The position numbers and the translations under genes are program-made. This document shows, piece after piece, positions 56,158 to 63,676 of a stretch of 64,000 nt of DNA (its first letter is position 1; each line of letters opens with the position of its first letter). This stretch comes from JAIBJN01 sp963775505 (GTDB lineage: Bacteria; Actinomycetota; Thermoleophilia; Gaiellales; Gaiellaceae), in contig CAVZIL010000009.1 of the NCBI GenBank assembly GCA_963775505.1, positions 248,001 to 312,000 on the forward strand. Direction: 5' to 3'. The notes under the pieces were generated by a model that worked only from the letters and a program-made list of their open reading frames with translations, made no database searches and was not told the DNA's origin.

Positions 56158-57163
56158 GAGCGACTCGATCTCGATCTGGCGCACGCGCTCGCGCGTGATC
56201 CCGAGGCGCCGCCCGATGTGCTCCAGCGTGTGCGGCTCCTCGCCGCGCAGGCCGTAGCGGAGCTCGAGCACGCGGCGGTCGCGCTCCGGGAGCGACTCGA
56301 GCGCCCGGTCGAGCGCTTCCTTCTGGAGCCGCTTCTCCGTCACCTCGTCCGGCAGCGGCTCGTCGCCGGCGACGAGGTCGCCGAAGACCGCGTCCTCCTG
56401 CTCGCCGATCGGCTGGTCGAGGCTCGTCGAGGCCCGCGCGGCCGCCCGGACCTCCATCGCCTGCTGCAGCGGCAGGCCGGCCTCGTCGGCGATCTCCTCG
56501 AGCGACGGCTCGCGGGCGAGCTGCGTCCAGAGGTGCCGCTCGGCGCGGTGCATCTTCTGCATCCGCTCGACGACGTGCACGGGAACGCGGATCGTCCGCG
56601 CCTTGTCGGCGATCGCGCGGGCGACCGCCTGGCGGATCCACCAGGTCGCGTACGTCGAGAACTTGAGCCCGCGCTGCCACTCGAACTTCTCCACGGCGCG
56701 GATGAGCCCGAACATGCCCTCCTGGATCAGGTCGAGGAAGGGCAGGCCCTGGTTGCGGTAGTTCTTGGCGATCGAGACGACGAGGCGGAGGTTGCACTCG
56801 ATCATCCGCTGCTTGGCCGCCATGTCGCCGCGCTCGATGCGCTTGGAGAGCTCGACCTCGTCCGCCGCGGTCAGGAGCGGGTGACGCCCGATCTCGCGCA
56901 GGAAGAGCTGCAGCGCGTCGGTGGTCGTCTCCAGCACCTCCGTGCCCGGGAGTGCCGGCGCCGGCTCCTTCTGCCGGTCGACGACCTCGATCCCGCGCTC
57001 CTCCAGCTCCTTGTGCAGCGCCTCGACGTCGCCGGGCTCGAGATCGAGCAGCTCGAGCGCCTCGCGCAGCTCCACGGCCTCGACGACACCGGACGCGTCG
57101 GCGCGCTCCAGCAACGGCTGCAGCTCTTCGTGCTGACCGGCGATCGTAGCGATCGTCAGGCAT
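56110..57163 (-). CDS. RpoD-like sigma-70 factor (second copy, near-start frameshift)
   Basis: A second group 1/2 sigma factor. It has a partial region 1.1 ('LREALELLDLEPGDVEALHK'), region 1.2 'DALQLFLREIGRHPLLTAAD', region 2 'MIECNLRLVVSIAKNYRNQG', 'LPFLDLIQEGMFGLIRAVEK' and 'STYATWWIRQAVARAIADKA', and region 4.2 'TLEHIGRRLGITRERVRQIE'. The continuous frame begins near 57150, and ATG 57163 in another frame is the likely true start after one indel ('MPDDR...'). A TTG at 57114 is the most upstream start seen in the continuous frame. Compared with the first copy it keeps more of region 1.1, so it may be the principal sigma factor. Confidence 0.9.
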
Positions 57164-57316
57164 TGGGCGATGTCGGAAGCTGGGTCACGAACGGGAAGGG
57201 AAGCCGGCTGCCGGCAGGCGTGCCGGGATTACCCTACCCGTCGCAGCGGCCAAGTCAAACCCCGCGCGGGTTCCCGGCGCACGATAACCGGCGTTATGTC
57301 AAGTCGAAGCGGCCGG

Positions 57317-57875
57317 TCACGCAGCCGCTCTCAGGCCGAGGAACGCCGCAGCCTCCCCTACCACCGGGTCGTCCAGCCGCAGACGGCGCACGGCGGCGAC
57401 CGAGAGCGCCTCGCGCGCGCGGTCGAAGAGCGTCACGTTCGCCCACTGGGACTCGAACGCGGACGGCCAGCGGATGCCCGCGGCGTCCGGGTGCCGATCG
57501 TGGAGCGCGATCGCGTCGGCCTGCGTGCGCGCCCTCGTGGCGGTGGCGACGAGCGACGGCCGCAGCCCCTCCTCCGCCAGCACGAGCGGCGAGTCCAGGT
57601 CGACGAGCAGCGCGGGCTCGGCGAGGCGAATCTCCGCGAGCCCCAGCGGGAGGCCGCCGCGGCGCAGGTCGGAGGCGCCCAGGACGGTCCCGGCGAAGCG
57701 CGCCAGCTCCTCCACGACGGCCGCGACCGGCTGCTCGGAGACGTAGGCGCAGCCGTACCGCTCCGGCGCGTCGTGCCTGCCGTCGCCCTGGAGCTCGCGC
57801 GGGAACCACAGCGCGCCCCCGGAGCGCGGCGTGGCCGGCCCGCTCGTCCCAGGGGAAGCACCGGTGCAGGATCAC
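57317..57875 (-). CDS. RES-domain toxin (NAD+ phosphorylase type), frameshifted near 57833
   Basis: RES-domain toxins (such as MbcT) break down NAD+ and are neutralised by an adjacent Xre/MbcA-type antitoxin. After restoring an apparent extra C near 57833 the protein reads 'GGALWFPRELQGDGRHDAPE' and 'YGCAYVSEQPVAAVVEEL', with the conserved Arg and the Tyr-x-Ser-Glu motif of the family. The rest includes 'SLVATATRARTQADAIALHD' and 'IRWPSAFESQWANVTLFDRA', matching the RES C-terminus (Trp-Pro-Ser region). About 186 residues. GTG 57875 overlaps the antitoxin stop (GTGA). Assignment depends on the frame correction, but the downstream part and context agree. Confidence 0.82.
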
Positions 57876-58204
57876 GCGTACGACCCGGCCCGCTCCTGGC
57901 GCAGCGCGGCGAGGAGCTCCGCGGTCCTCCCCAGCCTGATCAGGTCGATGGGCCGGCGGTTGCGGAGCAGCGGGTTGGCCCCGAAGAGCCACCGCTCCGC
58001 CGTCTCCGGCTCGTACAGGCGCAGCAGGGACGACATCGCCACCTCGAGGAGGTCGAGCCGCTCGGCGTTCCCGGGGTCGATTCCCTGCCCGCGCGTCCAG
58101 CGGCTGACCTGCGCCGGGCTGACGCCGAGGGCATCCGCGAGGCGGCGCTGCGAGCCGAAGTCCGCCGAGAGGGCCTCCACCTTGGCCGCGGCCGAAACCG
58201 GCAT
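57872..58204 (-). CDS. Xre/MbcA-type antitoxin of a RES toxin
   Basis: This 110-residue protein has an N-terminal helix-turn-helix 'QRRLADALGVSPAQVSRWTR' and the C-terminal MbcA/ParS/Xre antitoxin domain ('YEPETAERWLFGANPLLRNR' then 'RPIDLIRLGRTAELLAAL'). Such proteins bind the RES toxin and autoregulate the operon. ATG 58204 is preceded by a -10-like TAGGAT and an inverted repeat that could be its operator. It is translated first, with the toxin start overlapping its stop, the standard toxin-antitoxin order. Confidence 0.88.
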   Translation of the reverse strand: MPVSAAAKVEALSADFGSQRRLADALGVSPAQVSRWTRGQGIDPGNAERLDLLEVAMSSLLRLYEPETAERWLFGANPLLRNRRPIDLIRLGRTAELLAALRQERAGSYA

Positions 58205-58216
58205 GCGGCGATCCTA
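58205..58216 (-). promoter_or_regulatory. Candidate leaderless promoter of the antitoxin gene
   Basis: On the minus strand TAGGAT (complement of 58211-58216) lies 6 nt before ATG 58204. It abuts the inverted repeat at 58218-58236. Confidence 0.5.
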
Positions 58217-58217
58217 A

Positions 58218-58236
58218 CGCAACGAAAAGCGTTGCG
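58218..58236. promoter_or_regulatory. Inverted repeat, probable antitoxin operator
   Basis: CGCAACG (58218-58224), spacer AAAAG, CGTTGCG (58230-58236): a perfect 7-bp palindrome directly upstream of the antitoxin -10 element, well placed for autorepression by the Xre protein. Confidence 0.6.
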
Positions 58237-58296
58237 CGGCGGCCGTGGTTCGGCTTGCGGCTGGGCGCTGGGAGGAAATACCGTGCCCGAACCACG

Positions 58297-59491
58297 ATGC
58301 TGCTCGAGCCTGTCGATCCGAATCAGAAGTTTCGCGAACGACGGCGGCAGACCCGGAAGCGGCGCAGCCTGCGCCGCATCCTTGCGCTCGCCGTCGTCGC
58401 GCTTGCCGCTGCCGCGTCGGCGCTCGGGATGACGTTCCTGAACGGCTGGGGCGGCCAGACCGCTCCGCTGACCGGCGCGCAGCCGTCGGGGCCGGCCACG
58501 TCGACCGCCGCGGCGGAGCCGCAGCCGGCGGCTCTCCCCGAGGAGATCCGCGGCGTCCACGTCACCGCAGCGCTCGCCTCCCTGGAGGGGAAGCTGGACG
58601 AGTACCTGGCGCTCACCGACTCCGGGCTGACCGCGCTCGAGCTCGACGTCAAGGACGAGAACGGCGAGGTCGGCTTCGAGCGCCTGGCGCCGCCCCTCGC
58701 CCGGGCAGTCGGCGCCGCGCGGCCCTTCTACAACCCGCGCGAGGCGGCCCGCGCGGCCGAGGCGGCGGGCGTCTACCTGATCGGCCGCGTCGTCGTGTTC
58801 GAGGATCCGGTCCTCGCCGCGAACCGGCCCCAGCTCGCCATCGGCCACCGCGGCGGAGGCGTCTGGACGAACAGCGCCGGCCTCGCCTGGACGAACCCGC
58901 ACAACAAGCGCGTCTGGAAGTACAACGTCGACATCGCCGTCGCCGCCGCCGAGGCGGGCTTCGACGAGATCATGTTCGACTACGTCCGCTTCCCGACGGA
59001 CGGCGATCTCTCGGCCGCGGTCTTCCCGGGCAAGAAGAAGCGGTCGAAGAACGCGACCATCGACGGACTTCGTCGAGTACGCGCGCTCGCGGCTCGAGCC
59101 GCTCGGGACGCGCGTCTCCGCCGCCGTCTTCGGGCTGACGGCGACCCGGGACATGGGCATCGGCCAGAAGCCCCGCCAGCTCGCGCAGCATCTCGACTCG
59201 ATCTACCCGATGGTCTACCCCTCCCACTTCGGGTCGGGCGAGTACTCGATCGACGACCCGAACGCGGTTCCCGGGGTCACCGTGGCGCGCGCGCTCCGCG
59301 ACTTCCGCCGGGCCCTCCGCGGCCGCGAGACCGTCATCGTCCCCTGGCTCCAGGACTTCTCCCTCGGCCGCGACTACTCGCTCGAGGACGTCCGCGCGCA
59401 GATCCTCGCCGCCCGCGACGCGAAGGCCGGCGGGTTCCTCCTCTGGAACCCCAGCGGGATCTACAAGACGAAGGCGCTGGCCGGTTCCTAG
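58297..59491 (+). CDS. DUF4015 putative glycoside-hydrolase-like protein (frameshifted near 59065)
   Basis: DUF4015 proteins form a TIM-barrel family annotated as putative glycoside hydrolases; substrates are unknown. After an N-terminal basic segment and one membrane-anchor helix ('RRILALAVVALAAAASALGM') and a Pro/Ala linker, the domain starts 'EIRGVHVTAALASLEGKLDE' and shows 'LTALELDVKDENGEVGFE', 'VWKYNVDIAVAAAEAGFDEI' and 'MFDYVRFPTDGDL'. After an apparent extra G near 59065 it continues 'LDSIYPMVYPSHFGSGEYSI' and 'AKAGGFLLWNPSGIYKTKAL'. About 397 residues in total. The Asp in DYVRFP is likely catalytic. It would be anchored outside the membrane. Confidence 0.85.
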
Positions 59492-59792
59492 GCCCCGAGC
59501 GGGGTCCCACAGAGATGCCCACAGCCCGGCCCGGAGGCTGTGGAAAATGTGGAAAAATGAACTTTCCGCAATTTGCGGGGAACAGTCTTCGGAGGCCCTT
59601 GCGCCACCCCCCAGGGCCGTCTAGATTCCCCCTTGCGCCGAGCACGGAGCGCGAGTAGGTCGAAGCCCAACCGGGCGGCCGTAGGCGGAAGCCGAAAGTT
59701 GGTCGGAGGGGTGGACGAAAGCGAAACCGGCTCGGCGAATTTTTTTGGTCCAAGACCGGGTCGGGGATCCGCGGACGTTAGACTCAGCCTCG
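59492..59792. other. 301-bp intergenic region with AT-rich repeat island
   Basis: No gene is seen here. It contains CCACAG (59519-59524) with inverted CTGTGG (59538-59543), two tandem 9-mers TGTGGAAAA (59539-59547 and 59548-59556), then a palindrome CCGCA-ATT-TGCGG (59566-59578). Further on is a run of seven T (about 59742-59748) and the -10-like element of the next gene. The TGTGGAAAA repeats resemble DnaA boxes loosely, but no dnaA or dnaN is nearby. Confidence 0.5.
59779..59792 (+). promoter_or_regulatory. Candidate leaderless promoter before 59793
   Basis: TAGACT (59779-59784) lies 8 nt before ATG 59793, the same hexamer and distance as before truB. Confidence 0.5.
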
Positions 59793-59993
59793 ATGGGCCT
59801 CCCCCGCCCCCCAGCCTTCAGCCCGGGTTTCCATGCCCTTCTGTGGGGGGTCGTCCTCGGGGCCTACATCTGGATCGGGCTGCTCGCGATCGGCACCGGC
59901 GGAGGCAGCGCGTTCCTCTTCGGCCTGGTGGCCGCCGTCCTGATCTTCTTCTTCGTCCGCCTCTGCGGCGAGGACCAGCTCAGGCGCGACTGA
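59793..59993 (+). CDS. Small hypothetical membrane protein
   Basis: This 66-residue protein has two closely spaced hydrophobic helices, 'FHALLWGVVLGAYIWIGLLA' and 'SAFLFGLVAAVLIFFFVRL', and a charged C-terminus ('CGEDQLRRD'). I do not recognise a family. ATG 59793 is preferred over an upstream GTG-type start in the same frame because of the -10-like element 8 nt before it. Its end overlaps the opposite short ORF by 14 bp. Confidence 0.6.
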   Translation: MGLPRPPAFSPGFHALLWGVVLGAYIWIGLLAIGTGGGSAFLFGLVAAVLIFFFVRLCGEDQLRRD

Positions 59994-60237
59994 GGCAGCC
60001 GGACGCCTCCCGGCGGCTCCCGGGACGGGCGAGCGCATCGAGCAGGAGGCCCGTGAGGTCACAGCCCAGCTCGCGCTCGAGGCGCGCGCGGACGCAGGGG
60101 CCGTCACCGTCCCGCGTCAGCAGGTCGAGGGCGGCGAAGTGCCGGAGGAGCCGAGGAGCGCCCCGGCCGTGGAGATCGTGAGCCGGCGCGGCGTCCATGG
60201 CTCTTTCGGTATCGGCGCGCGCCGACGGCCCGCTCAT
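59980..60237 (-). CDS. Hypothetical small protein
   Basis: This 85-residue ORF has no recognisable family. The middle part ('LLRHFAALDLLTRDGDGP', then 'CVRARLERELGCDLTGLLLD') looks like a genuine folded helical protein with two Cys, whereas the N-terminus is low in complexity, so the true start may be the internal ATG near 60198. It lies alone between a convergent small membrane protein and an upstream minus-strand membrane protein gene, 25 bp downstream of the latter's stop, so it could be the last gene of that unit. Confidence 0.4.
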   Translation of the reverse strand: MSGPSARADTERAMDAAPAHDLHGRGAPRLLRHFAALDLLTRDGDGPCVRARLERELGCDLTGLLLDALARPGSRREASGCLSRA

Positions 60238-60262
60238 CCCTGGCGCGAGGGTGTAGGGCCGG

Positions 60263-60871
60263 TCACTCGGGCGCGCGGCGCACCACGACCGTCTCGTCCT
60301 CCTCGACGGCTGCCTCGTCGCGGAAGTCGTGGACGTCCTCGTCGACGACCTCCGTGTCGCGCTCGAGCGTGCGCATCCGCGGCCCGCGCGTGTCGAAGGT
60401 GAACGCGACGACGACGCCGAGCCCGAAAGCGAGCACGCCCTGGAACGCGACCAGGCTCTCGGCGACCCCGCCGAGCCCGATGTCGCGGATCCAGCCGGCC
60501 ACGTCCTCGCCCTCGTCCGTGCCGGTCGGCCGCGTCGCCACGAGGATGCCTCCGACCGCGACGAGCGTGGGCACCAAGGCGAAGAGGAACACCCCGAGGC
60601 TGATCGTCGGCCTCCCCCACTTCGTCCAGCCTCCGAGGAGCTGTGAAAGGCCGAGGACCGCCCCGGCGCCGACGAGAATGCCCATGGCCGCCCAGTACTC
60701 GCCGGTAGAGCCCAGGTCGAACTCGGAGGCCAGCCAGACCAGCAAGCCTGCGAGCGCCACGCAGACGAGCGTCGTCAGCCCGCGGACGGCCGGGGGGCCG
60801 CTCCAGACGTGCTCGGTCCGCTCGACCGTCTCCGTCCGCACTGTGTCGTCGTTTCGTCGCCAGAGCGCCAT
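60263..60871 (-). CDS. Hypothetical four-helix membrane protein
   Basis: This 202-residue protein has about four transmembrane helices: 'GLTTLVCVALAGLLVWLASE', 'YWAAMGILVGAGAVLGLSQL', 'ISLGVFLFALVPTLVAVGGI' and 'GVAESLVAFQGVLAFGLGVV'. The C-terminal tail of about 35 residues is acidic ('DTEVVDEDVHDFRDE'). I do not recognise a family. ATG 60871 has a GAGAGAGGTG site upstream. The frame is intact and codon use matches neighbours, so it is real. Confidence 0.72.
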   Translation of the reverse strand: MALWRRNDDTVRTETVERTEHVWSGPPAVRGLTTLVCVALAGLLVWLASEFDLGSTGEYWAAMGILVGAGAVLGLSQLLGGWTKWGRPTISLGVFLFALVPTLVAVGGILVATRPTGTDEGEDVAGWIRDIGLGGVAESLVAFQGVLAFGLGVVVAFTFDTRGPRMRTLERDTEVVDEDVHDFRDEAAVEEDETVVVRRAPE

Positions 60872-60940
60872 GCTTCGTCACCTCTCTCGTCGGGTTACGT
60901 CCGGGTTGTGCCCGTCCAGTCCCGACGAGTAACCCCGGCG

Positions 60941-61543
60941 CTAGGCCGCGAGGTCGCGCCGGCCGGCGTCGAACGCGCCCGAGAAGAGCTCGTCCCGGAA
61001 GGCCGCGAGCGCCCGCTCGCGGTCGCGCACGAAGATGTGCTCGACGACGCCGACGCGGCGGTCGTTGTAGAACGGGACGTCGACGTGCTCGCGGCTGACC
61101 ACGTTCACGCTCGTGTGCGCGCAGGTCGGGCACTCGACGGCGAGCCCCAGCTCGGCCTCGCCGTCCGCGAGGAGCCGGAAGGCCGACGGGGTGACGGGCC
61201 GCGGGCGCTCCTCCGGGTAGCAGAAGAAGCTCCAGGGCCACTCCCCCGACTGGATCCGCCGAGCCGCGAGGTCGAGCAGCTCGAGCGCGGCCGGCTCGAC
61301 GCGGGCGGTCATCAGGTTGAGGAACGTCGAGTCGGAGCCGGCGAGCGGCGCCCAGTCGAGCTCGTCGTGGGTCACCAGCCCGTCGTGCTCGCTGCCGCAG
61401 TCGCAGGCGAACGTGATCTTGAACACCGCCGGATGGGCCGCCCCGGGCAGGCGCTCGAGGACGCGGAAGCGCGAGAGCGGGACCCTGACCTCGCCTCGCG
61501 CCGGACACGCGAACGTGTAGCGGCCGGTGAGCTGGTCGTACAT
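60941..61543 (-). CDS. CpXC-like putative zinc-binding protein
   Basis: This 200-residue protein has paired Cys motifs: 'FACPARGEVRVPLSRFRVL', 'ITFACDCGSEHDGLVTHDEL' and 'AVECPTCAHTSVNVVSREHV'. The N-terminal CPxxG and later CDC/CPTC pairs resemble CpXC-type zinc ribbon proteins of unknown function, though the first pair has lost its second Cys (reads CPARG). A middle part 'EWPWSFFCYPEERPRPVTPS' is unusual in its aromatic content. Intact frame. It lies 52 bp downstream of apt in the same direction. Function not known. Confidence 0.6.
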   Translation of the reverse strand: MYDQLTGRYTFACPARGEVRVPLSRFRVLERLPGAAHPAVFKITFACDCGSEHDGLVTHDELDWAPLAGSDSTFLNLMTARVEPAALELLDLAARRIQSGEWPWSFFCYPEERPRPVTPSAFRLLADGEAELGLAVECPTCAHTSVNVVSREHVDVPFYNDRRVGVVEHIFVRDRERALAAFRDELFSGAFDAGRRDLAA

Positions 61544-61594
61544 CGGAGAACCTCATTATGTATCGGCACGGAGGACGCGCCCCCGTACCCGCCG

Positions 61595-62119
61595 CTACTC
61601 CGCGTACTGGATCAGCGAGCAGGTGTCGTAGCCGCCGAGCTTCTCGCGGCCGTTCAGGAACTCCAGCTCGATCACGAACGCGAGGCCGACGACGGTGCCG
61701 CCGAGCTGCTCGACGAGGTCGATCTTCGCCTTGGCCGTCCCGCCCGTCGCCAGCAGGTCGTCGTGGATCAGCACGCGGTCGCCGTCCGAGATCGCGTCGG
61801 CGTGCAGCTCGAGCGCGTCGAAGCCGTACTCGAGGGCGTACTTGGCGCTGATCGTCCGCCAGGGGAGCTTCCCGGGCTTCCGGGCGGCCACGAAGCCGCA
61901 GCCGAGCCGGTAGGCGAGCGCGGCGCCGAGGATGAACCCCCGCGCCTCGGCGCCGAGGACGACGTCCGGCTTGCGCGGCTCGGCGAACTCGGCCAGCCGC
62001 TCGACGGTCTCGTGGAGCGCCTCGGGGTCCGCGAGCAGCGGCATGATGTCCTTGAAGACGATCCCGCGCTTCGGGAAGTCCGGGATGTCCCGGATCTTGG
62101 CGGCGAGGTCGACTGTCAC
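61595..62119 (-). CDS. apt: Adenine phosphoribosyltransferase
   Basis: Apt makes AMP from adenine and PRPP. The 174-residue protein begins 'DLAAKIRDIPDFPKRGIVFK', has 'GAEARGFILGAALAYRLGCG', 'FVAARKPGKLPWRTISAKYA', and the PRPP loop 'RVLIHDDLLATGGTAKAKID'. The GTG start (62119) overlaps the stop of the MerR-type gene, so it ends a tightly coupled operon. With the nucleoside hydrolase in this window it can return free adenine to the nucleotide pool. Confidence 0.95.
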   Translation of the reverse strand: MTVDLAAKIRDIPDFPKRGIVFKDIMPLLADPEALHETVERLAEFAEPRKPDVVLGAEARGFILGAALAYRLGCGFVAARKPGKLPWRTISAKYALEYGFDALELHADAISDGDRVLIHDDLLATGGTAKAKIDLVEQLGGTVVGLAFVIELEFLNGREKLGGYDTCSLIQYAE

Positions 62120-62811
62120 GACCGAGGGACGATACCGCGGAGCGCGCGCCAGAAGAGGAGGTTCGAGAGCTCCTGCGAGAGCGCGGCGAGGGTCTCCAGG
62201 CTCTCGAGGCCCGCGTGGCGCTTCTCCGGGTTCGGCGAGCGGAGCTCCGGGGCGACGATCCGCTCCAGCAGGTCGGCCTCGTTGTCGGCCCAGCGCCTGA
62301 AGGTGGCGAGGTTCCGCGGAGCGACGCCGTAGCGGGCGAGGCGGGCGCACGCGGCCGCGACGTCGACGTCGCGCTCGGGGTAGCGCTTGTTGCCGTCGAT
62401 CGCGTGGGACTCCACCAGCCCGTACTCCTCCAGGTCGTGCACGAACGCGGCCTCGACCCCGGCGCGCTCGCAGAGCGTCCTCAGGTCGACCTCGTCCTCC
62501 GGCGCCTGCAGGCCCGCCGACCGCGCGCGCTGGCGCTGGCGGGGCGCGCCCGCGGCCAGCTCCTGGCGGATCACCCTGAGCGGGAGGAACTCGTCGCGCT
62601 GCAGGCGCAGGATCGTCTCGAGCCGCTCGACGTCCTCCTCGGAGTAGAGCCGGTAGCCGCCCTGCGTCCGCCGCGGGGCGAGCAGGCCCTGGTCCTCGAG
62701 GTAGCGGATCTTCGAGATCGAGATGTCGGGGAACTCGTCCCGGAGCCGGCTGCACACCGCTCCGATCGTGAGCGGCCGCCCGGGCCCGATGTCGGTCGTC
62801 GCCGTCGCCAT
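62116..62811 (-). CDS. MerR-family regulator, FtsR-like
   Basis: This 231-residue regulator has an N-terminal winged helix 'PLTIGAVCSRLRDEFPDISI' followed by 'SKIRYLEDQGLLAPRRTQGG' and 'YRLYSEEDVERLETILRLQR', typical of MerR. The C-terminal half ('CARLARYGVAPRNLATFRRW', 'LESLETLAALSQELSNLLFW') matches actinobacterial FtsR-type proteins, encoded next to the GarA FHA gene; FtsR controls ftsZ in corynebacteria. Here too the upstream gene is a GarA-like FHA protein, overlapping by ATGA. Assignment as FtsR-like rests on context and C-terminal pattern. Confidence 0.85.
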   Translation of the reverse strand: MATATTDIGPGRPLTIGAVCSRLRDEFPDISISKIRYLEDQGLLAPRRTQGGYRLYSEEDVERLETILRLQRDEFLPLRVIRQELAAGAPRQRQRARSAGLQAPEDEVDLRTLCERAGVEAAFVHDLEEYGLVESHAIDGNKRYPERDVDVAAACARLARYGVAPRNLATFRRWADNEADLLERIVAPELRSPNPEKRHAGLESLETLAALSQELSNLLFWRALRGIVPRS

Positions 62812-63278
62812 CAGCTTTCGAGGAACGTGAGCTTGTACTTGCCGATCTGCACCTCGTCGCCGTCCTCGAGCTTCGCGCTCTCGACCCGGCGGCGGTTCAC
62901 GTACGTCCCGTTGAGGCTGCCCTCGTCGTGGAGCGTGAAGCCGTCGGGGCCGCGCGTGATCACGGAGTGGCGCCGCGACACGGTCACGTCGTCGAGGAAG
63001 ACCTCGCACTCGGGCGCGCGGCCCAGCGAGGTGCGGTCGTGCTCCAGGGCGAAGGTCTCACCGGCCCGCCCGCCCCCCGCCCGCACGACGAGCGCCGGGC
63101 CTTCGATGCGGAGGGTGTCGAGCGACAGGCTCTCGTCCTCGGCCTCCTCCTCGGGCGCGAAGCTCATCGTCGTGTGGCCGCCCTGCTCGTCGTGGATGAG
63201 CAGGGCGCCGCACTTCGAGCAGTAGTTCGCGGCCTCCGGGTTCTGGAAGCCGCATTCGGGGCAGTGGACGTAGGTCAC
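62811..63278 (-). CDS. GarA-like FHA protein with N-terminal zinc ribbon
   Basis: The C-terminal FHA domain is close to mycobacterial GarA: 'SLGRAPECEVFLDDVTVSRR', 'HDEGSLNGTYVNRRRVES' and 'LEDGDEVQIGKYKLTFLE', with the phosphothreonine-binding Arg, Ser and Asn residues. GarA regulates 2-oxoglutarate metabolism and is switched by Ser/Thr kinase phosphorylation of an N-terminal ETTS motif. Here the N-terminus is instead a zinc ribbon ('CPECGFQNPEAANYCSKCG'), followed by 'GGHTTMSF', whose two Thr lie where the kinase site would be, and an acidic linker. Length 155 residues, intact. GTG 63278 overlaps the stop of the RsiG-like gene. Confidence 0.9.
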   Translation of the reverse strand: MTYVHCPECGFQNPEAANYCSKCGALLIHDEQGGHTTMSFAPEEEAEDESLSLDTLRIEGPALVVRAGGGRAGETFALEHDRTSLGRAPECEVFLDDVTVSRRHSVITRGPDGFTLHDEGSLNGTYVNRRRVESAKLEDGDEVQIGKYKLTFLES

Positions 63279-63550
63279 CGCTCCGCCGCGCCGAGCTCCT
63301 CGTCGGTCGGGGGCGGCCCCTTCGCGGCGAGGATCGCCGCGAGCTTGTCGACGTCGATCTCGTGGAGGGGGCTGTCGGCCTCCCCCACCTGCTTCTGCAG
63401 GCGCGCCTGCAGCTCCGCGCGCAGGATGTCGATCTTCCCGTGCAGGAGCCGGCGCTCGTAGGAGACTTTGTGCTCCTCGACCATCAGCTCGCGGATGAGG
63501 TCGCGCAGCTCCTGGTCGGACAGGGTGCCAAGGTCAGGAAGGGCTTCCAC
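63275..63550 (-). CDS. RsiG-like small coiled-coil protein (putative c-di-GMP-binding anti-sigma)
   Basis: This 91-residue helical protein contains Glu26-x3-Ser30-x2-Arg33-x3-His37-x3-Asp41. The anti-sigma factor RsiG of Streptomyces and Rubrobacter uses E(x)3S(x)2R(x)3Q(x)3D in a coiled coil to bind c-di-GMP and hold sigma WhiG; here His replaces Gln. The surrounding sequence ('LSDQELRDLIRELMVEEHKV', 'LLHGKIDILRAELQARL') is helical. GTG 63550 has a GGAG site 7 nt upstream; ATG 63589 would add 13 residues. It is the first gene of a four-gene overlapping operon with the GarA-like, FtsR-like and apt genes. Whether it binds c-di-GMP or a sigma factor is inference. Confidence 0.75.
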   Translation of the reverse strand: MEALPDLGTLSDQELRDLIRELMVEEHKVSYERRLLHGKIDILRAELQARLQKQVGEADSPLHEIDVDKLAAILAAKGPPPTDEELGAAER

Positions 63551-63654
63551 GCAGCAACTCCAGGAATCGGGGACGGCGGGCGACCACACAGTAAACCAGC
63601 GCGCCGCCGAACGGTCAACCTCGACTTGAGGGTTTGGCTCCTCGAGCCGGGTTC

Positions 63655-63675
63655 AGGAGGGTTTGGCGCCCTCCT
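63655..63675 (-). terminator. Hairpin after the phosphohexomutase gene
   Basis: On the minus strand AGGAGGG (complement of 63669-63675) pairs with CCCTCCT (complement of 63655-63661) around a 7-nt loop, beginning 1 nt after the mutase stop. A nearby direct repeat GAGGGTTTGGC also occurs at about 63628-63638. No strong T-tract. Confidence 0.5.
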
Positions 63676-63676
63676 A

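Noticed and set aside
59539..59578. Chromosomal replication origin
   Set aside because: Only two imperfect DnaA-like 9-mers are present, and no dnaA, dnaN, gyrB or rpmH gene is in the window.
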